The translations under genes and the position numbers were made by a program. From the NCBI RefSeq assembly GCF_002214365.1, contig NZ_CP014854.1:1240001-1304000 (forward strand): a stretch of 64,000 nucleotides of DNA. The letters are read 5' to 3'. Each line of letters begins with the position of its first letter. Position 1 is the stretch's first letter. Source of the stretch: Thermococcus celer Vu 13 = JCM 8558 (lineage in GTDB: Archaea > Methanobacteriota_B > Thermococci > Thermococcales > Thermococcaceae). The notes beneath the pieces are model-generated. The model saw only the letters and a program-made list of their open reading frames with translations, had not been told where the DNA came from and ran no database searches. Positions 1 through 9,300 of the stretch are shown piece by piece.

Positions 1-320
1 CCCTCCCGGGGTGTGGAAAACTCAGGCAGCACCCAGGCCGAACCGACCGCGCCCAGGGAGAAGTACAGGAAACCGAGGAGTCTTCCGCGCTTTGGCACCG
101 GCGGGTTGCCCGCGTAACCGGAGGCGCCCAGGTAATAGAGGGAAGCGACCGCGAGGAGGAGGTAGAAGACAATCAGGAAGGGAACGAGCCAGTAGATTTC
201 CTTATAGATGGAGTTGGGTATCACGACCGAGAACATTACGGGTGGAAAACCGAAGAGGAGGACGTTTATGAGCCCCTGAAGGGCGAAGCAACCGAGCAGG
301 ATGTACTTCAACATGCCCAT
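1..320 (-). CDS. Hypothetical membrane protein, 3' end outside window
   Basis: Reverse-strand reading frame that begins with ATG at 320 and runs off the left edge, so the C-terminus is missing. The visible ~106 residues start MGMLKYILLGCFALQGL and contain two hydrophobic stretches (about residues 4-36 and 45-66) and the start of a third near residue 84. This is a polytopic membrane protein. A second in-frame ATG (314) is an alternative start. No family is recognised, and nothing visible suggests a catalytic role. It lies upstream of, and co-directional with, nothing else in view; the YkgJ-like gene follows it on the same strand after a 27-base gap. Confidence 0.55.
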   Translation of the reverse strand, partial: MGMLKYILLGCFALQGLINVLLFGFPPVMFSVVIPNSIYKEIYWLVPFLIVFYLLLAVASLYYLGASGYAGNPPVPKRGRLLGFLYFSLGAVGSAWVLPEFSTPRE

Positions 321-347
321 GTTCTTATAATACTCAAAGAAGTATAT

Positions 348-863
348 CTACCTTTCGGTTCCATCCAGGAGCTCCGCAAGGCCGTCCAGGTCGGTTCTCT
401 CAAGTTCCTCCTCGAACTCGAGGCCGAGCCCCGCTATCTCCCCGGGGGTTATCACCGTCTCGGGGTTCTCGGCGTTCACTCCCGGGCAGTTTTCATCGTA
501 GTACAGCCACAGCCTCTCACCTTTGTGATCGAAGGGTCCCTCACCCTCAACGCCGAGCGGCTTCCTCGAGACCATGAAGGGGTATATCCTGCATATCAAC
601 GGCCTGACGTCGTGGATCCTGCATCTCCCCGTTTCCGGGTCGTGGAAGACGCAACCCAGGTCCCACTCCCTTACGCTCAGAACGAAGCGGATTCTCTTCC
701 CCTCAACGGAGAACGTCACGAAGTCCTGCGGGTCGTGGCCGGCCTCCGCTATCCGCTCTATATCCCTGAGGGTCAGGTAGACGTGCCTCCCGCGACAGCA
801 GTCAAGGCAGAACTCGCACCTGAAGGGCACGGGTTCCGTGAACGGCCTCGGCTTGAACCTCAT
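348..863 (-). CDS. YkgJ/UPF0153-type cysteine-cluster protein
   Basis: 171 residues. The N-terminal FRCEFCLDCCRG (C16, C19, C22, C23) and the later GRCRIHDVRPLICRIYPF are the cysteine pattern of the YkgJ/Fli-type family (UPF0153), thought to bind zinc or an Fe-S cluster. The biochemical role of the family is unknown. The protein is soluble, has no signal peptide and is of normal family length. The gene stands alone, with short AT-rich flanks. The assignment to the family is firm; any function beyond metal binding is inference. Confidence 0.8.
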   Translation of the reverse strand: MRFKPRPFTEPVPFRCEFCLDCCRGRHVYLTLRDIERIAEAGHDPQDFVTFSVEGKRIRFVLSVREWDLGCVFHDPETGRCRIHDVRPLICRIYPFMVSRKPLGVEGEGPFDHKGERLWLYYDENCPGVNAENPETVITPGEIAGLGLEFEEELERTDLDGLAELLDGTER

Positions 864-931
864 GGGACTCCGTTAACGGGAGCGGTTAAAAAGGCATCGG
901 AACTTTAGTTGTCCTTCGAACCGGTCACAAC

Positions 932-955
932 CCCCGAAGGTCAGAGTCCGGGGGA
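932..955 (-). terminator. GC-rich hairpin downstream of the 960-1487 gene
   Basis: CCCCCG and CGGGGG arms flank a 12-base loop just beyond the stop codon of the reverse-strand gene at 960. It could act as an RNA 3'-end stem. There is no T-run after it, and archaeal termination normally depends on T-tracts, so this is weak. Confidence 0.25.
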
Positions 956-959
956 CCCC

Positions 960-1487
960 CTACTCTTTACCGTAGGCTACTTTAAAGGCCCCCCAGTCTG
1001 TTTTTTCGCCGTACGTTACCGTAAAGTTGACGAGCTCGTACTCCTCAGGTTTTCCGTCGGGCCGGTAGAATATCAGGTGGTAGCCCGGTTCAACGTACCA
1101 GTACATTGCGCTGGTTATCACAAAGAAGTACTTGGAGATAGAAAGTTTTCTCCTGCATTTCTCGTTCACGATGAACTTCTCCCCGTCCCAGAAGGCAACG
1201 TCCGCACACCAGCCGGGGGTTTGAATCTCCAGGAGAATGGAATTCCCGTAATCCTCGCTTCCCTTCAGTATCAGGTGCTCCTCCATGTCCACCGCGTTCT
1301 TCCAGGTGTGGTTGCCGAGTGTGATGTTTTCAAGGAGAACTATCTGCCCCTTCGGCGCGGCGACACCGTAGGGCACGCTTTTGTGGGTGAGGATGGGGTA
1401 ATAGACTATCCTGAAGATGAAGAGGCCGAAAAAGAGGACTATAAGGATGACCTTTAGCCGGAACTCGGTCTCGTAGGAAATCCTCAT
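960..1487 (-). CDS. Hypothetical membrane-anchored protein (tandem paralogue A)
   Basis: 175 residues with one N-terminal membrane segment (about residues 10-32, VILIVLFFGLFIFRIVYYP) followed by an outward-facing beta-rich domain. A clear RBS (gaggtgat) precedes the ATG. The ectodomain has two cysteines in TPGWCADV and EKCRRKL, which probably form a disulphide, and it ends NFTVTYGEKTDWGAFKV. The gene is a tandem duplicate of the next one (1497-2093). Both share SYET.F, YYP, GVAAPKG.IVL, TPGWCAD, YELVNFTVTYG and DWGAFKV. No function is recognised; this is a Thermococcales-type surface protein. Confidence 0.7.
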   Translation of the reverse strand: MRISYETEFRLKVILIVLFFGLFIFRIVYYPILTHKSVPYGVAAPKGQIVLLENITLGNHTWKNAVDMEEHLILKGSEDYGNSILLEIQTPGWCADVAFWDGEKFIVNEKCRRKLSISKYFFVITSAMYWYVEPGYHLIFYRPDGKPEEYELVNFTVTYGEKTDWGAFKVAYGKE

Positions 1488-1496
1488 GGGATCACC

Positions 1497-2093
1497 TCAC
1501 GACCTCTGGAGCGACACCTTGAAGGCTCCCCAGTCGCTCTGCCCGCCGTACGTTACCGTAAAGTTGACGAGCTCGTAGTTCTGGACTGGACCCTCCTTCT
1601 TGAAAACTATCACGTAGCCATCCTCAAGGTACCAGTAAAGTATCTCCTCCGCCTCGTGGGTCGGAAGCCTCCTGAATGCGTACTGGCTCAACTGAAGCTC
1701 CCTCGCGCAGTTGTACTTCCGCTGCCAGCTCCTCGAAGAGCCACCCCATACCCAGAGATCAGCGCACCAGCCGGGCGTTGTGATTTTCACAGTCAGGGTG
1801 TCACCCATGTCATCGTTGCCCCTGAGAACGAGAAGGTTGTTCCGGGAAGTTACGGGGACGGCGTTTGTGTAGCTAACGGGGCCGAGGGTGAAGTTCCCGG
1901 CGAGGACGATACGCCCCTTTGGGGCGGCAACGCCCCACGGGTTTGTCTGATGGGAGATCAGGGGATAGTAAACTATCATGAATATGGCTATTCCAAAGAT
2001 GATGGCCAGTGTGAGAACCTTGATCCTAAAACTCGTCTCGTACGAGACCTGAGGTTTTTTTACCACCGATTCCACCGTAGGAGGACTTTCCAT
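1497..2093 (-). CDS. Hypothetical membrane-anchored protein (tandem paralogue B)
   Basis: 198 residues. It is the paralogue of the 960-1487 product and lies 9 bases upstream, so the two are probably co-transcribed. It has a longer cytosolic N-terminus (about 22 residues), one membrane segment (about 26-46) and an ectodomain with the same two conserved cysteines (GWCAD and YNCAREL). It carries a 10-15 residue insertion around WVWGGSSRSWQ relative to its partner. No clear RBS precedes the ATG at 2093. Function is unknown. Confidence 0.7.
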   Translation of the reverse strand: MESPPTVESVVKKPQVSYETSFRIKVLTLAIIFGIAIFMIVYYPLISHQTNPWGVAAPKGRIVLAGNFTLGPVSYTNAVPVTSRNNLLVLRGNDDMGDTLTVKITTPGWCADLWVWGGSSRSWQRKYNCARELQLSQYAFRRLPTHEAEEILYWYLEDGYVIVFKKEGPVQNYELVNFTVTYGGQSDWGAFKVSLQRS

Positions 2094-2158
2094 GATCGCT
2101 TAAAAGTTTTACCAATAAGAAAATGTTCCGTCAACCACCGACCAAGGGACAGAAAAGG

Positions 2159-2168
2159 TTTTAAACTA
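2159..2168 (+). promoter_or_regulatory. TATA-like promoter for the HdeD-family gene
   Basis: An AT-rich TTTTAAACTA element lies about 42-51 bases upstream of ATG 2210, which has a strong RBS (ggaggtg, 2199-2203 region) in front. Spacing puts transcription start near 2190. The element is seen by inspection only. Confidence 0.4.
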
Positions 2169-2209
2169 TTTTAATAACAATCTGTGAAAAAAAGCTGGAG
2201 GTGTGAACG

Positions 2210-2772
2210 ATGAACTACGGTGAAGTCAAGAGGAACTGGGTGTGGTTGCTGGGCTCGGAATAATCTTTACGACCCTTGGCTTCGCAGGGCTCCTCCTGTT
2301 GCCCCTGATAAGCATAACGAGCGTGGCCGTATTCGGGGCCTTTATGGCAGTCGCCGGAGCACTTCAGGCGTGGCAGGGGTTCACGAAGACCAAAAACTGG
2401 AAGAGCAGAAGGCTGCACATCCTCATGGGACTTGTTTACGTAATAGGCGGCATGGTGACCCTGGAGAATCCGGTGCTGGCCACGACGGTGTTCACGATAA
2501 TCCTCGGAGTCGCATTAATAACAGTGGGCACCATACGAATAGCGGTGGCGTTCCAGAACAAGGACGTGAACCGGTGGGCGCTGATGACGCTCTCAGGGTT
2601 CCTCACCATCCTCCTTGGACTCATCATAGTCCTCCAGTGGCCGTGGTCCAGCCTGTGGGCCGTCGGGCTCTTCGTGTCCATCGACCTCATGATTAGCGGG
2701 GCCAGCTTCATCGCGATAGCCCTCACGGCAAAAACCTCTAAAAACCCAAGCGCCGAACCCGTAACCGGGTGA
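2210..2772 (+). pseudogene. HdeD-family (DUF308) membrane protein, frameshifted near its start
   Basis: The ATG at 2210 follows a good RBS (ggaggtg) and opens MNYGEVKRNWVWLL, but this frame stops after 17 codons. The remainder of the protein continues in another frame from about 2242 (VAGLGIIFTTLGFAGLLLLP...), for a further ~176 residues with six hydrophobic segments. This is the layout of HdeD/DUF308 integral membrane proteins, which are usually about 185-190 residues. The two parts abut at 2240-2250, so a small net indel has shifted the frame. If the gene is functional, translation must start at GTG 2242, which lacks an RBS. The stop overlaps the region just before the next gene's GTG (2777), suggesting translational coupling. 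Confidence 0.6.
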
Positions 2773-2776
2773 AAGC

Positions 2777-3553
2777 GTGCTGGCCCTCCTCTCATTAATC
2801 TTGGTCATCACACTCTCGGTTCTTATAGTCAGAATCGGAGCGATAGCACTCGAGATGACCGGGCTATCGAGGGAGGTCGCCTCCTTCCAGGCCCAGTCGG
2901 CGTTCTCGGGGGCCGGCTTCACGACGAGCGAGAGCGAGTACGTGGTCTCGAACCCGGCGAGGAGGAAGATAATACGAACCCTGATATTCCTCGGGAGCGC
3001 GGGGATAACCTCCGCCATCGCCACCCTCGTCCTCACCTTCGTGGGGAGGAGCAGCGAAGAAACCAAGAGCTCGCTGGTAATCCTCGCCCTCAGCCTGATC
3101 ATTCTTTACCTGACGTTCACCTCGAAGAGGCTCGAGAAGGTCATGAGGCGCTGGATAAAACGTTTTCTCAAGAGGGCCTTTCCGGAGCTCAGGGTGTACG
3201 ACTACAATCAGCTGCTCGGGATTACGAAGGGCTACTCCATCTCCCAGATAAGGGTGAAAGCCAAGAGCTGGCTGGCCAACAAAACGCTCAGGGAGCTTGA
3301 ACTCAACAGAGAAGGCGTTATCGTCCTCGGCATCTACCGGAAAATCGACGGGAAGGAGGTCTACATCGGGGCACCGAGGGGGGACACGCTGATAAAGCCC
3401 GGCGACGTTCTGGTGTGCTACGGCCCGGAGGAAGACCTGTTGAGGCTTTCAAAGAGGCTGAAAGGGAAGCGGGGAGACCTCGAGCACGAGGAGGCGGTCA
3501 GGGAGGCGGAGATCAGGGCAATAGAAGAAAAACTGGAGGAAGCCGAGGCTTAG
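2777..3553 (+). CDS. Membrane protein with C-terminal RCK_C/TrkA-C domain
   Basis: 258 residues, starting at GTG 2777, four bases after the HdeD stop. Three hydrophobic helices (about residues 4-24, 66-87 and 100-116) are followed by a basic linker and a TrkA-C (RCK_C) regulatory domain at about 155-225. That domain includes LRELELNREGVIVLGIYR and DTLIKPGDVLVCYGPEEDL, both typical of RCK_C. The tail is a charged helix. RCK_C domains bind nucleotides or other small ligands and gate ion transport, so a K+ or other ion-related role is likely but unproven. The 3' end overlaps the elp3 3' end by four bases (convergent). Confidence 0.7.
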   Translation: MLALLSLILVITLSVLIVRIGAIALEMTGLSREVASFQAQSAFSGAGFTTSESEYVVSNPARRKIIRTLIFLGSAGITSAIATLVLTFVGRSSEETKSSLVILALSLIILYLTFTSKRLEKVMRRWIKRFLKRAFPELRVYDYNQLLGITKGYSISQIRVKAKSWLANKTLRELELNREGVIVLGIYRKIDGKEVYIGAPRGDTLIKPGDVLVCYGPEEDLLRLSKRLKGKRGDLEHEEAVREAEIRAIEEKLEEAEA

Positions 3554-5322
3554 GTGTTCAGGTGAGCGTCGAAGTGTCCCCTTGTATCGAAGTCGGCGTA
3601 GCCCTTATCGAGCCTCTTGGCCACGTAGGGGCCGTTCTTCCGGTAGCCGAACCTCCGGTAGTACTCCCTGACCCCGACGCCGCTGATGACGAGCATCTTC
3701 TTTACCTCGAACTCCTCGCGCGCTATCCTCTCGGCCTCGCTCAGGAGCTCCCTCCCGTAGCCGCGGTGCTGCCACTCGTACCTCGGCTTCCCACCGATGG
3801 GCACGAGCGGGCCGTAAACGTGGAGCTCCCTCACTATCGCAGAGGAACAGCAGTTTATCTCCTTCCTGTGGGCTCTTTCGCTCGGGATCCTGAGGCGGAG
3901 GAAGCCGATTAGGATGTCGTTCTTCGTATCCTCGAAGCTGAGGAAGACCTCCCTTCCGCCGGCCGCGTCGTAGTCCTCGCGGAGGAGCTCGATGTGCTCC
4001 ACATCCGGCTCAACCCCGAACTTCTCCATGACGTGCCCGACCTCTCTAAACCTTATCTCCCTCGGCCTTATTCCCCTCTTCACCAGCTCGTTGAAGACCA
4101 GCTGGCCCAGGTTGGAGTGCTTGACGCCGTCGACGATGAGCTGGACCGGGATGTCGCGCTGTATCCTCATCACGCGGACCCACTTCGGGAAGAGCCTGTA
4201 GGCCTCGACGAGGAGCTCAACGGCCTCCTCCGTGTGGTAGGGGCGGTACTTCCCGGCCTTCCAAAGGCTGTAGAGCGGTGCATCCGCGGTCACGAGCGTC
4301 GGGTAAATCTTAAGCATGTCCGGACGGAAGCGGGGGTCCTCGAAGATGGCCCTGAACGTGTAGAGGTCCCTCTCGAAGTTGCTCCCGGGGAGGCCGGGCA
4401 TGATGTGGTAGTTGATCTTGAGGCCCGCATCGCGGAGGAGTTGAGTGGCCTTTATTATCTCCTCGACGCCGTGTCCCCTCCGCGTCCTCTCGTGGATGAA
4501 GTTGAAGACGGTCTGAACGCCGAGCTCCACCCTCGTCGTCCCCAGCCGGAGCATCCTGTCTATCTGCCTCTCGAAGGCCCAGTCCGGGCGCGTCTCGATG
4601 GTTAGCCCAACCATCCGCACCTTCGCCCTCTCGTTCTTCCTCTGCTCCTCCTCGAGGTAGTAGTAGGGTTTCGAGTGCGTCCTCTCCCAGGCGGCCCTGA
4701 AATCCGGGTCCTCATCGAAGACGGACGCGTCTTTCTTCACTATCAGCCTCACGAGCTTCTCCTCGAGGTTCTCTATCTCTTTAAAGTGCGGAAAGTCGTT
4801 CATGGCTTTGAAGGCCTCCTTGACGAACCACTCCTGATAATCGAGGTCCACCGCGGGGAACGTTCCACCCTGGATTATGACCTCGACCTTGTCCACGTCG
4901 TGGCCTATGTCCGTGAGCTGTTTGAGCCTGCGCATCATGATGATGTAGGGGTGATAGGCGCTCTGGACGGCCCTTAAAGCTGAAGGTTCCCTCCCCGTGT
5001 AGCTCTGGGGGGAACCGACGCTCGGCCCGCCGGGGCAGTAGATGCACCGGCCGTGGGGACAGGGAAAGGGCTTCGTCATCATCGCCACAACTGCCACGCC
5101 GCTTATCGTCCTCGTCGGCTTCCTCCTGAGCAGGTCCCTAAAGTTCTCCCGTTTGTCCTCGGGGATGGCCTTCAGTATATCGGAGTTGCCCGGGATCTTC
5201 GACAGGTGGTACCTCCTCGCTATCCTGACCTTCCAGCGGTTGAGCTCCCCTTTGCTTTTTATCTCGCCGCCCATCACGAGTCTCGCCAGCTCCTCGACGG
5301 CCTTCCTGAACTCCTCGCCCAT
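3550..5322 (-). CDS. elp3: tRNA uridine-34 carboxymethyl synthase Elp3
   Basis: 590 residues, a typical archaeal Elp3. The radical SAM cluster motif is CPHGRCIYC (C88, C93, C96), followed by PGGPSVGSPQSYTG. The radical SAM barrel extends to about residue 400 (RVELGVQTVF, INYHIMPGLPGSNFERDL). A GNAT acetyltransferase domain at about 430-590 contains HRGYGRELLSEAERIAREE, an acetyl-CoA loop, and YYRRFGYRKNGPYV. The enzyme installs the cm5 group on wobble uridine using acetyl-CoA and SAM. It works upstream of 2-thiolation by CtuA/Ncs6, which is also encoded in this window (58019). It is a monocistronic gene, convergent with the TrkA-C gene. Confidence 0.95.
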   Translation of the reverse strand: MGEEFRKAVEELARLVMGGEIKSKGELNRWKVRIARRYHLSKIPGNSDILKAIPEDKRENFRDLLRRKPTRTISGVAVVAMMTKPFPCPHGRCIYCPGGPSVGSPQSYTGREPSALRAVQSAYHPYIIMMRRLKQLTDIGHDVDKVEVIIQGGTFPAVDLDYQEWFVKEAFKAMNDFPHFKEIENLEEKLVRLIVKKDASVFDEDPDFRAAWERTHSKPYYYLEEEQRKNERAKVRMVGLTIETRPDWAFERQIDRMLRLGTTRVELGVQTVFNFIHERTRRGHGVEEIIKATQLLRDAGLKINYHIMPGLPGSNFERDLYTFRAIFEDPRFRPDMLKIYPTLVTADAPLYSLWKAGKYRPYHTEEAVELLVEAYRLFPKWVRVMRIQRDIPVQLIVDGVKHSNLGQLVFNELVKRGIRPREIRFREVGHVMEKFGVEPDVEHIELLREDYDAAGGREVFLSFEDTKNDILIGFLRLRIPSERAHRKEINCCSSAIVRELHVYGPLVPIGGKPRYEWQHRGYGRELLSEAERIAREEFEVKKMLVISGVGVREYYRRFGYRKNGPYVAKRLDKGYADFDTRGHFDAHLNT

Positions 5323-5409
5323 ACCTACACCTCTCGGAGCGGGTTGGGCGGGCCTCTTAAAAGCTTGCCCCTGCGGAGGTGTTAAAAGGCCAGTTGAGGA
5401 GTGGGTTCG

Positions 5410-6174
5410 GTGGTCGATGTGGTGAATAGGGACGAGGTAGTCGGGTTTCTCGACGAATACCTGCAGATCTCAGCCTTCCCCGACAAGTCGAGCAACGGCC
5501 TGCAGGTCGAGGGGAAGGAAGAGGTCAGGAGGATAGCCTTCGCCGTCGATACGACCCTTAAGACGATAGAGCGGGCGGTTAAGGGAAGAGCGGACATGCT
5601 GGTGGTCCACCACGGCATGATATGGGGCGGCATAGACTACGTCACGGGCGTGCACTACAAACGCCTGAAGGCGCTGATAGAGGGCGGCCTGAACCTCTAC
5701 GCGGCCCACCTGCCGCTGGACGCCCATCCCGAGGTCGGAAACAACGTGGAACTCCTAAGGATCCTCGGCCTCGAGCCTAAGGGACCATTCGGCGAGTATA
5801 AGAGCTTGGACATCGGGTTCTGGGGTGAGTTCGAGGAGCCCCAGCCGATTGAGAAGGTAGCGCAGATAACGGCGGAGAGGCTCGACGCAACGGTCAGAAC
5901 CTACGACTTCGGGAAGGGGGAGATAAAGACCGTCGGGGCGATAAGCGGAGCCGGGGCCTTCGCCCTTGAAGAGGCGCACAGGAGGGGCATCGACCTGCTG
6001 GTCACCGGGGAGTTCGGGCACGCCGATTACCTGACCGCGGTGGACCTGCCGCAGAGCGTCCTCGTCGCGGGCCACTACAAGACGGAAACCCTCGGGGTTA
6101 AGGCGTTGATGCCGCTCCTGAGGGAGAAGTTCGGGGTTAGAACGGTATTTATTGACAACCCCACAGGACTTTAG
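5410..6174 (+). CDS. Nif3-like dinuclear metal-centre protein
   Basis: 254 residues from GTG 5410. This start has a GAGG about 10 bases upstream; an in-frame GTG at 5401 is too close to it. Family motifs are SSNGLQVEG near the N-terminus, VVHHGMIWGG (paired His around residues 67-68) and AGHYKTETLGVKAL near residue 222. These match the NIF3/DUF34 family, which forms toroidal hexamers with a dinuclear metal site; proposed roles include GTP cyclohydrolase I-like activity and metal insertion. The last codons (FIDNPTGL) are AT-richer than the rest and are duplicated in diverged form at 14932-14958, beyond the island that follows. The present 3' end therefore seems to be supplied by the island. 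Confidence 0.85.
   Translation: MVDVVNRDEVVGFLDEYLQISAFPDKSSNGLQVEGKEEVRRIAFAVDTTLKTIERAVKGRADMLVVHHGMIWGGIDYVTGVHYKRLKALIEGGLNLYAAHLPLDAHPEVGNNVELLRILGLEPKGPFGEYKSLDIGFWGEFEEPQPIEKVAQITAERLDATVRTYDFGKGEIKTVGAISGAGAFALEEAHRRGIDLLVTGEFGHADYLTAVDLPQSVLVAGHYKTETLGVKALMPLLREKFGVRTVFIDNPTGL
6148..6174 (+). repeat. Left copy of nif3-terminal direct repeat (att-like)
   Basis: These 27 bases encode FIDNPTGL-stop, the C-terminus of the Nif3-like protein. The copy at 14932-14958 encodes FIDEPTGL-stop. By my alignment 19 of 27 bases match and most differences are synonymous, which indicates two diverged copies of the same gene end rather than chance. The AT-rich island lies exactly between the copies. 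Confidence 0.7.
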
Positions 6175-6310
6175 ATCTATGAAAGGTGCTTCTATTATTT
6201 CTTTTTAACTTGCATAATTGGGAAACATTAGCCCCCCACCAAATCCCGGATTAATTCTGGATTATTGTTAATTCAATTTTCTAAGAAATTTCACGACACC
6301 AATCTAGAAA

Positions 6311-6320
6311 GCTTTTTTAA
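6311..6320 (+). promoter_or_regulatory. Promoter of the island operon
   Basis: A TTTTTTAAAG TATA element sits about 25-33 bases before ATG 6344, the spacing expected for a leaderless archaeal transcript. No RBS precedes the ATG. The rest of the 169-base gap after the nif3 stop is AT-rich with no other recognisable signal. Confidence 0.5.
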
Positions 6321-6343
6321 AGTTAAGACATTTAGTATACTAC

Positions 6344-9300
6344 ATGTTAGAGGTTAATTCAACAAAAATTATAGACAATACCCCTGGCAAATTTCTTAAG
6401 GATGTTCTAAGAGACCAGCTGAAGAATTGCATAGAGGCAAAATTTGCCATAGGTTACTTCTTCTTGAGTGGGTTTGACTTAGTTGATGAGGACTTTCCCA
6501 AGAATGTAGTCAAAAGACCGTTTTTGAAACTTGTAATGGGGAATGAAACCACTTTACCAACAAAGGAGGAGCTGGTTTCGGGATACAATTTAAGGGAGGT
6601 ATTTAAGCATAAAATGATTGAGGAGTTGCAATCCAAGGAATTAACAAAACAGCAAATAAACCAGCTAAGGAGATTGAGAGACTACATTGCAAACAACGTA
6701 ATAGATGTGAGGCTTTTTGACAAATCGAGACTTCATGCTAAGCTTTACCTGTTTTTAAAAGACCCAAAGGACAGATATGGGTCTCCGGGAGTGGCAATTG
6801 TTGGCTCTTCAAATTTTACAGCTGCGGGATTGACAAAGAATAGAGAGCTGAATGTGATTTTGACTGAGAGAGAGGATGTTCTCTATCTCAACAAATGGTT
6901 TGATGAATTGTGGGATGAGGCAATTGATTTTAATGAAGATCTAATCAAAGTCATTGAGATTTCAGGTGCTATTCCTGAGGCAAAATACCCAAAACTTGGC
7001 AGATTCATTGATCCGGAAACTCTCTTCAAGTACCTTGTATATAAATGGACGGAAGGCAGAGTTCTAAATCTAATTGAAAAGGATATTTTAATGGAGTTTC
7101 AGCTTGTTGGTGTTATTAATGCTATAAATATCATGAACTATTACAATGGAGTGATCCTTGCGGATTCCGTTGGCTTGGGGAAGAGTTTCATGGCTGCAGC
7201 AATAATTCAGGAGTTCCTAAACAGAAAACACCCGCACTGGATCCCAAAAGAGAAAGAATACCCTGCTGTTATGCTTATTCTTCCACCATCCCTAATCTCC
7301 CAGTGGGAAGATTTGCTTGTCGGGAGAGCTGATGATGAAACGCGGACAAGACTTGAGAGAGGAAAAAAAGTAAGGGTGAACTCGGGGTTCTTCTTCAAGA
7401 ATAACTTTAAGAGAATGGTGAAAGGTGATTACAATTACAAAATATATGAGATATATGATGAAAGTGGGAAGAAGTTGTTGGGTAAGATTGCATTTCTTTC
7501 GCTTGGCCTTTTCCAAAACTACAAAGCAGATTTGAAGAAAGGGATTGTTGATGAAGGTTTGAAAAGAATGGCTGACGAATACGATCTTTTTGTGATAGAT
7601 GAAGCACACAAGTACAGGAACAGAAGAACAAATAGGTGGAAGGCGGCAAAGGCTTTGCAAAGAAAATCAAACAATTTCCCTAATAAGTTCATGCTTTTAA
7701 CCGCAACACCATTAAACAACACGATAGATGATCTTTATAACCTGATACGGATATTCACAGATGATACTCTCATAACATTTAGAATGAAAAATATCCCGAT
7801 TGACGAATTAATAACGCAATACAAGAAGCTCAAGAGTGAATACGAGAAAAAGAAGGATGAAGAGATCAAAAAAGATTTGAAAAATGTGGCTATTAGTATT
7901 AAAAGAAAAGTGCTTGATGATGTGATGATTCTAAGGACAAGAAGACATATTTTGGATGAGTTCAAAGATTTAAAAGTGGACGGCAAGAAACTGGTTTTCA
8001 AGGATCCCACACCATACAGCATTGATTATTCCTCCTTTTATATAGACAGTTTTACTGAGTTAATAAAGCTCATATCCAGAAACATTGAGAGAATCAACTT
8101 TGAGCACACGAAGCTATACGGTGTGAGGTACGTTGTGTTTGAGGAGGACGAAGAGGAAGAAAGCTATAAAGTAATTGAGGTCTCTGATCTGTTCAGGCTT
8201 TTACTTAGTAAGAGGTTAGAAAGCGATATCTTTGCTTTTGAAACAACTCTCAGGAAGATATACGAGAAAGAGAAGATCTTCTACTCTCTGTTTAAGAAAC
8301 ATGTTGACAAAATAATGAGCGAGGAGGAATTGAAGGAGTTAATTGCTAAAGCTTTGGAGGAGGCTAAAATTAAAAAGGATCTTGAAGATGTGTCTCAAGA
8401 GTTTAATACAGAGACCGAAGAGGAAGAAACCTGGTTTGATAAGGTCGTCAAACTGCTGAATGAATATGTTGAAGAATACGCACTTCAATCATTTGCACCA
8501 GTCGATAGAATCAGAACAGGATTGAAGATAGCCCTTGAGAATCTTAAGCGGGATCTACAGCTGATGGATGAGATTTTTGATGCACTTGATCGGCTTAAGA
8601 TTAGAGAAGACGGCAAATTAAAGGTTTTTGGGAGAATCCCCAAGAATGACGATGAGATTGTTGAATCAGAAATTTTCTGCTATAAGAACGATCCCAAGCT
8701 TGAAGTCCTGAAGAATCTTATTGCAAATCCAAAATACAAATCTGAAAAGCTTTCAAACATCCCGACATTAAATGGTAAAAAGATCATTATTTTCACGCAG
8801 TACAAGGACACCGCCTATTATATCTATCACAATCTCAGGGAGTGGATTGAAAGAGAAGTTGACCTCCATCCATGGCTCAAGGATAAAAGGACGGATAGTA
8901 TAAAGATAGCACTCGTTACGGGAGACACGGACACAACAACAAAGATCAACTACATAAAGAGGTTTGCTCCAAAGGCAAATGCTGGAGAAGAGGAAGCAAG
9001 AAGATATGGAGAAGTTGACATTCTCATATCAACCGATGCTCTTAGCGAAGGTGTTAATCTGCAAGATGCTGATGCTGTTGTTAACTTCGATTTACCCTGG
9101 AATCCCATGATAATTGTCCAGAGAGTTGGAAGAGTGAACAGGATAGGGAACGAAAAAGACGTTTATGTCCTCAACTTCACACCTACAAGAGAAATAGAGG
9201 TTCTTGTGGGAATTCTAAACAAGCTCAAACAGAAGATTGAGGATATAACGCTTGTTGTTGGTAAGGAGTCCAGAATACTAAGTCCTGAGGAGGAGATAAA

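Noticed and set aside
6230-6290. Repeated GGATTA elements upstream of the island operon
   Set aside because: Only two short copies in AT-rich DNA; likely chance.
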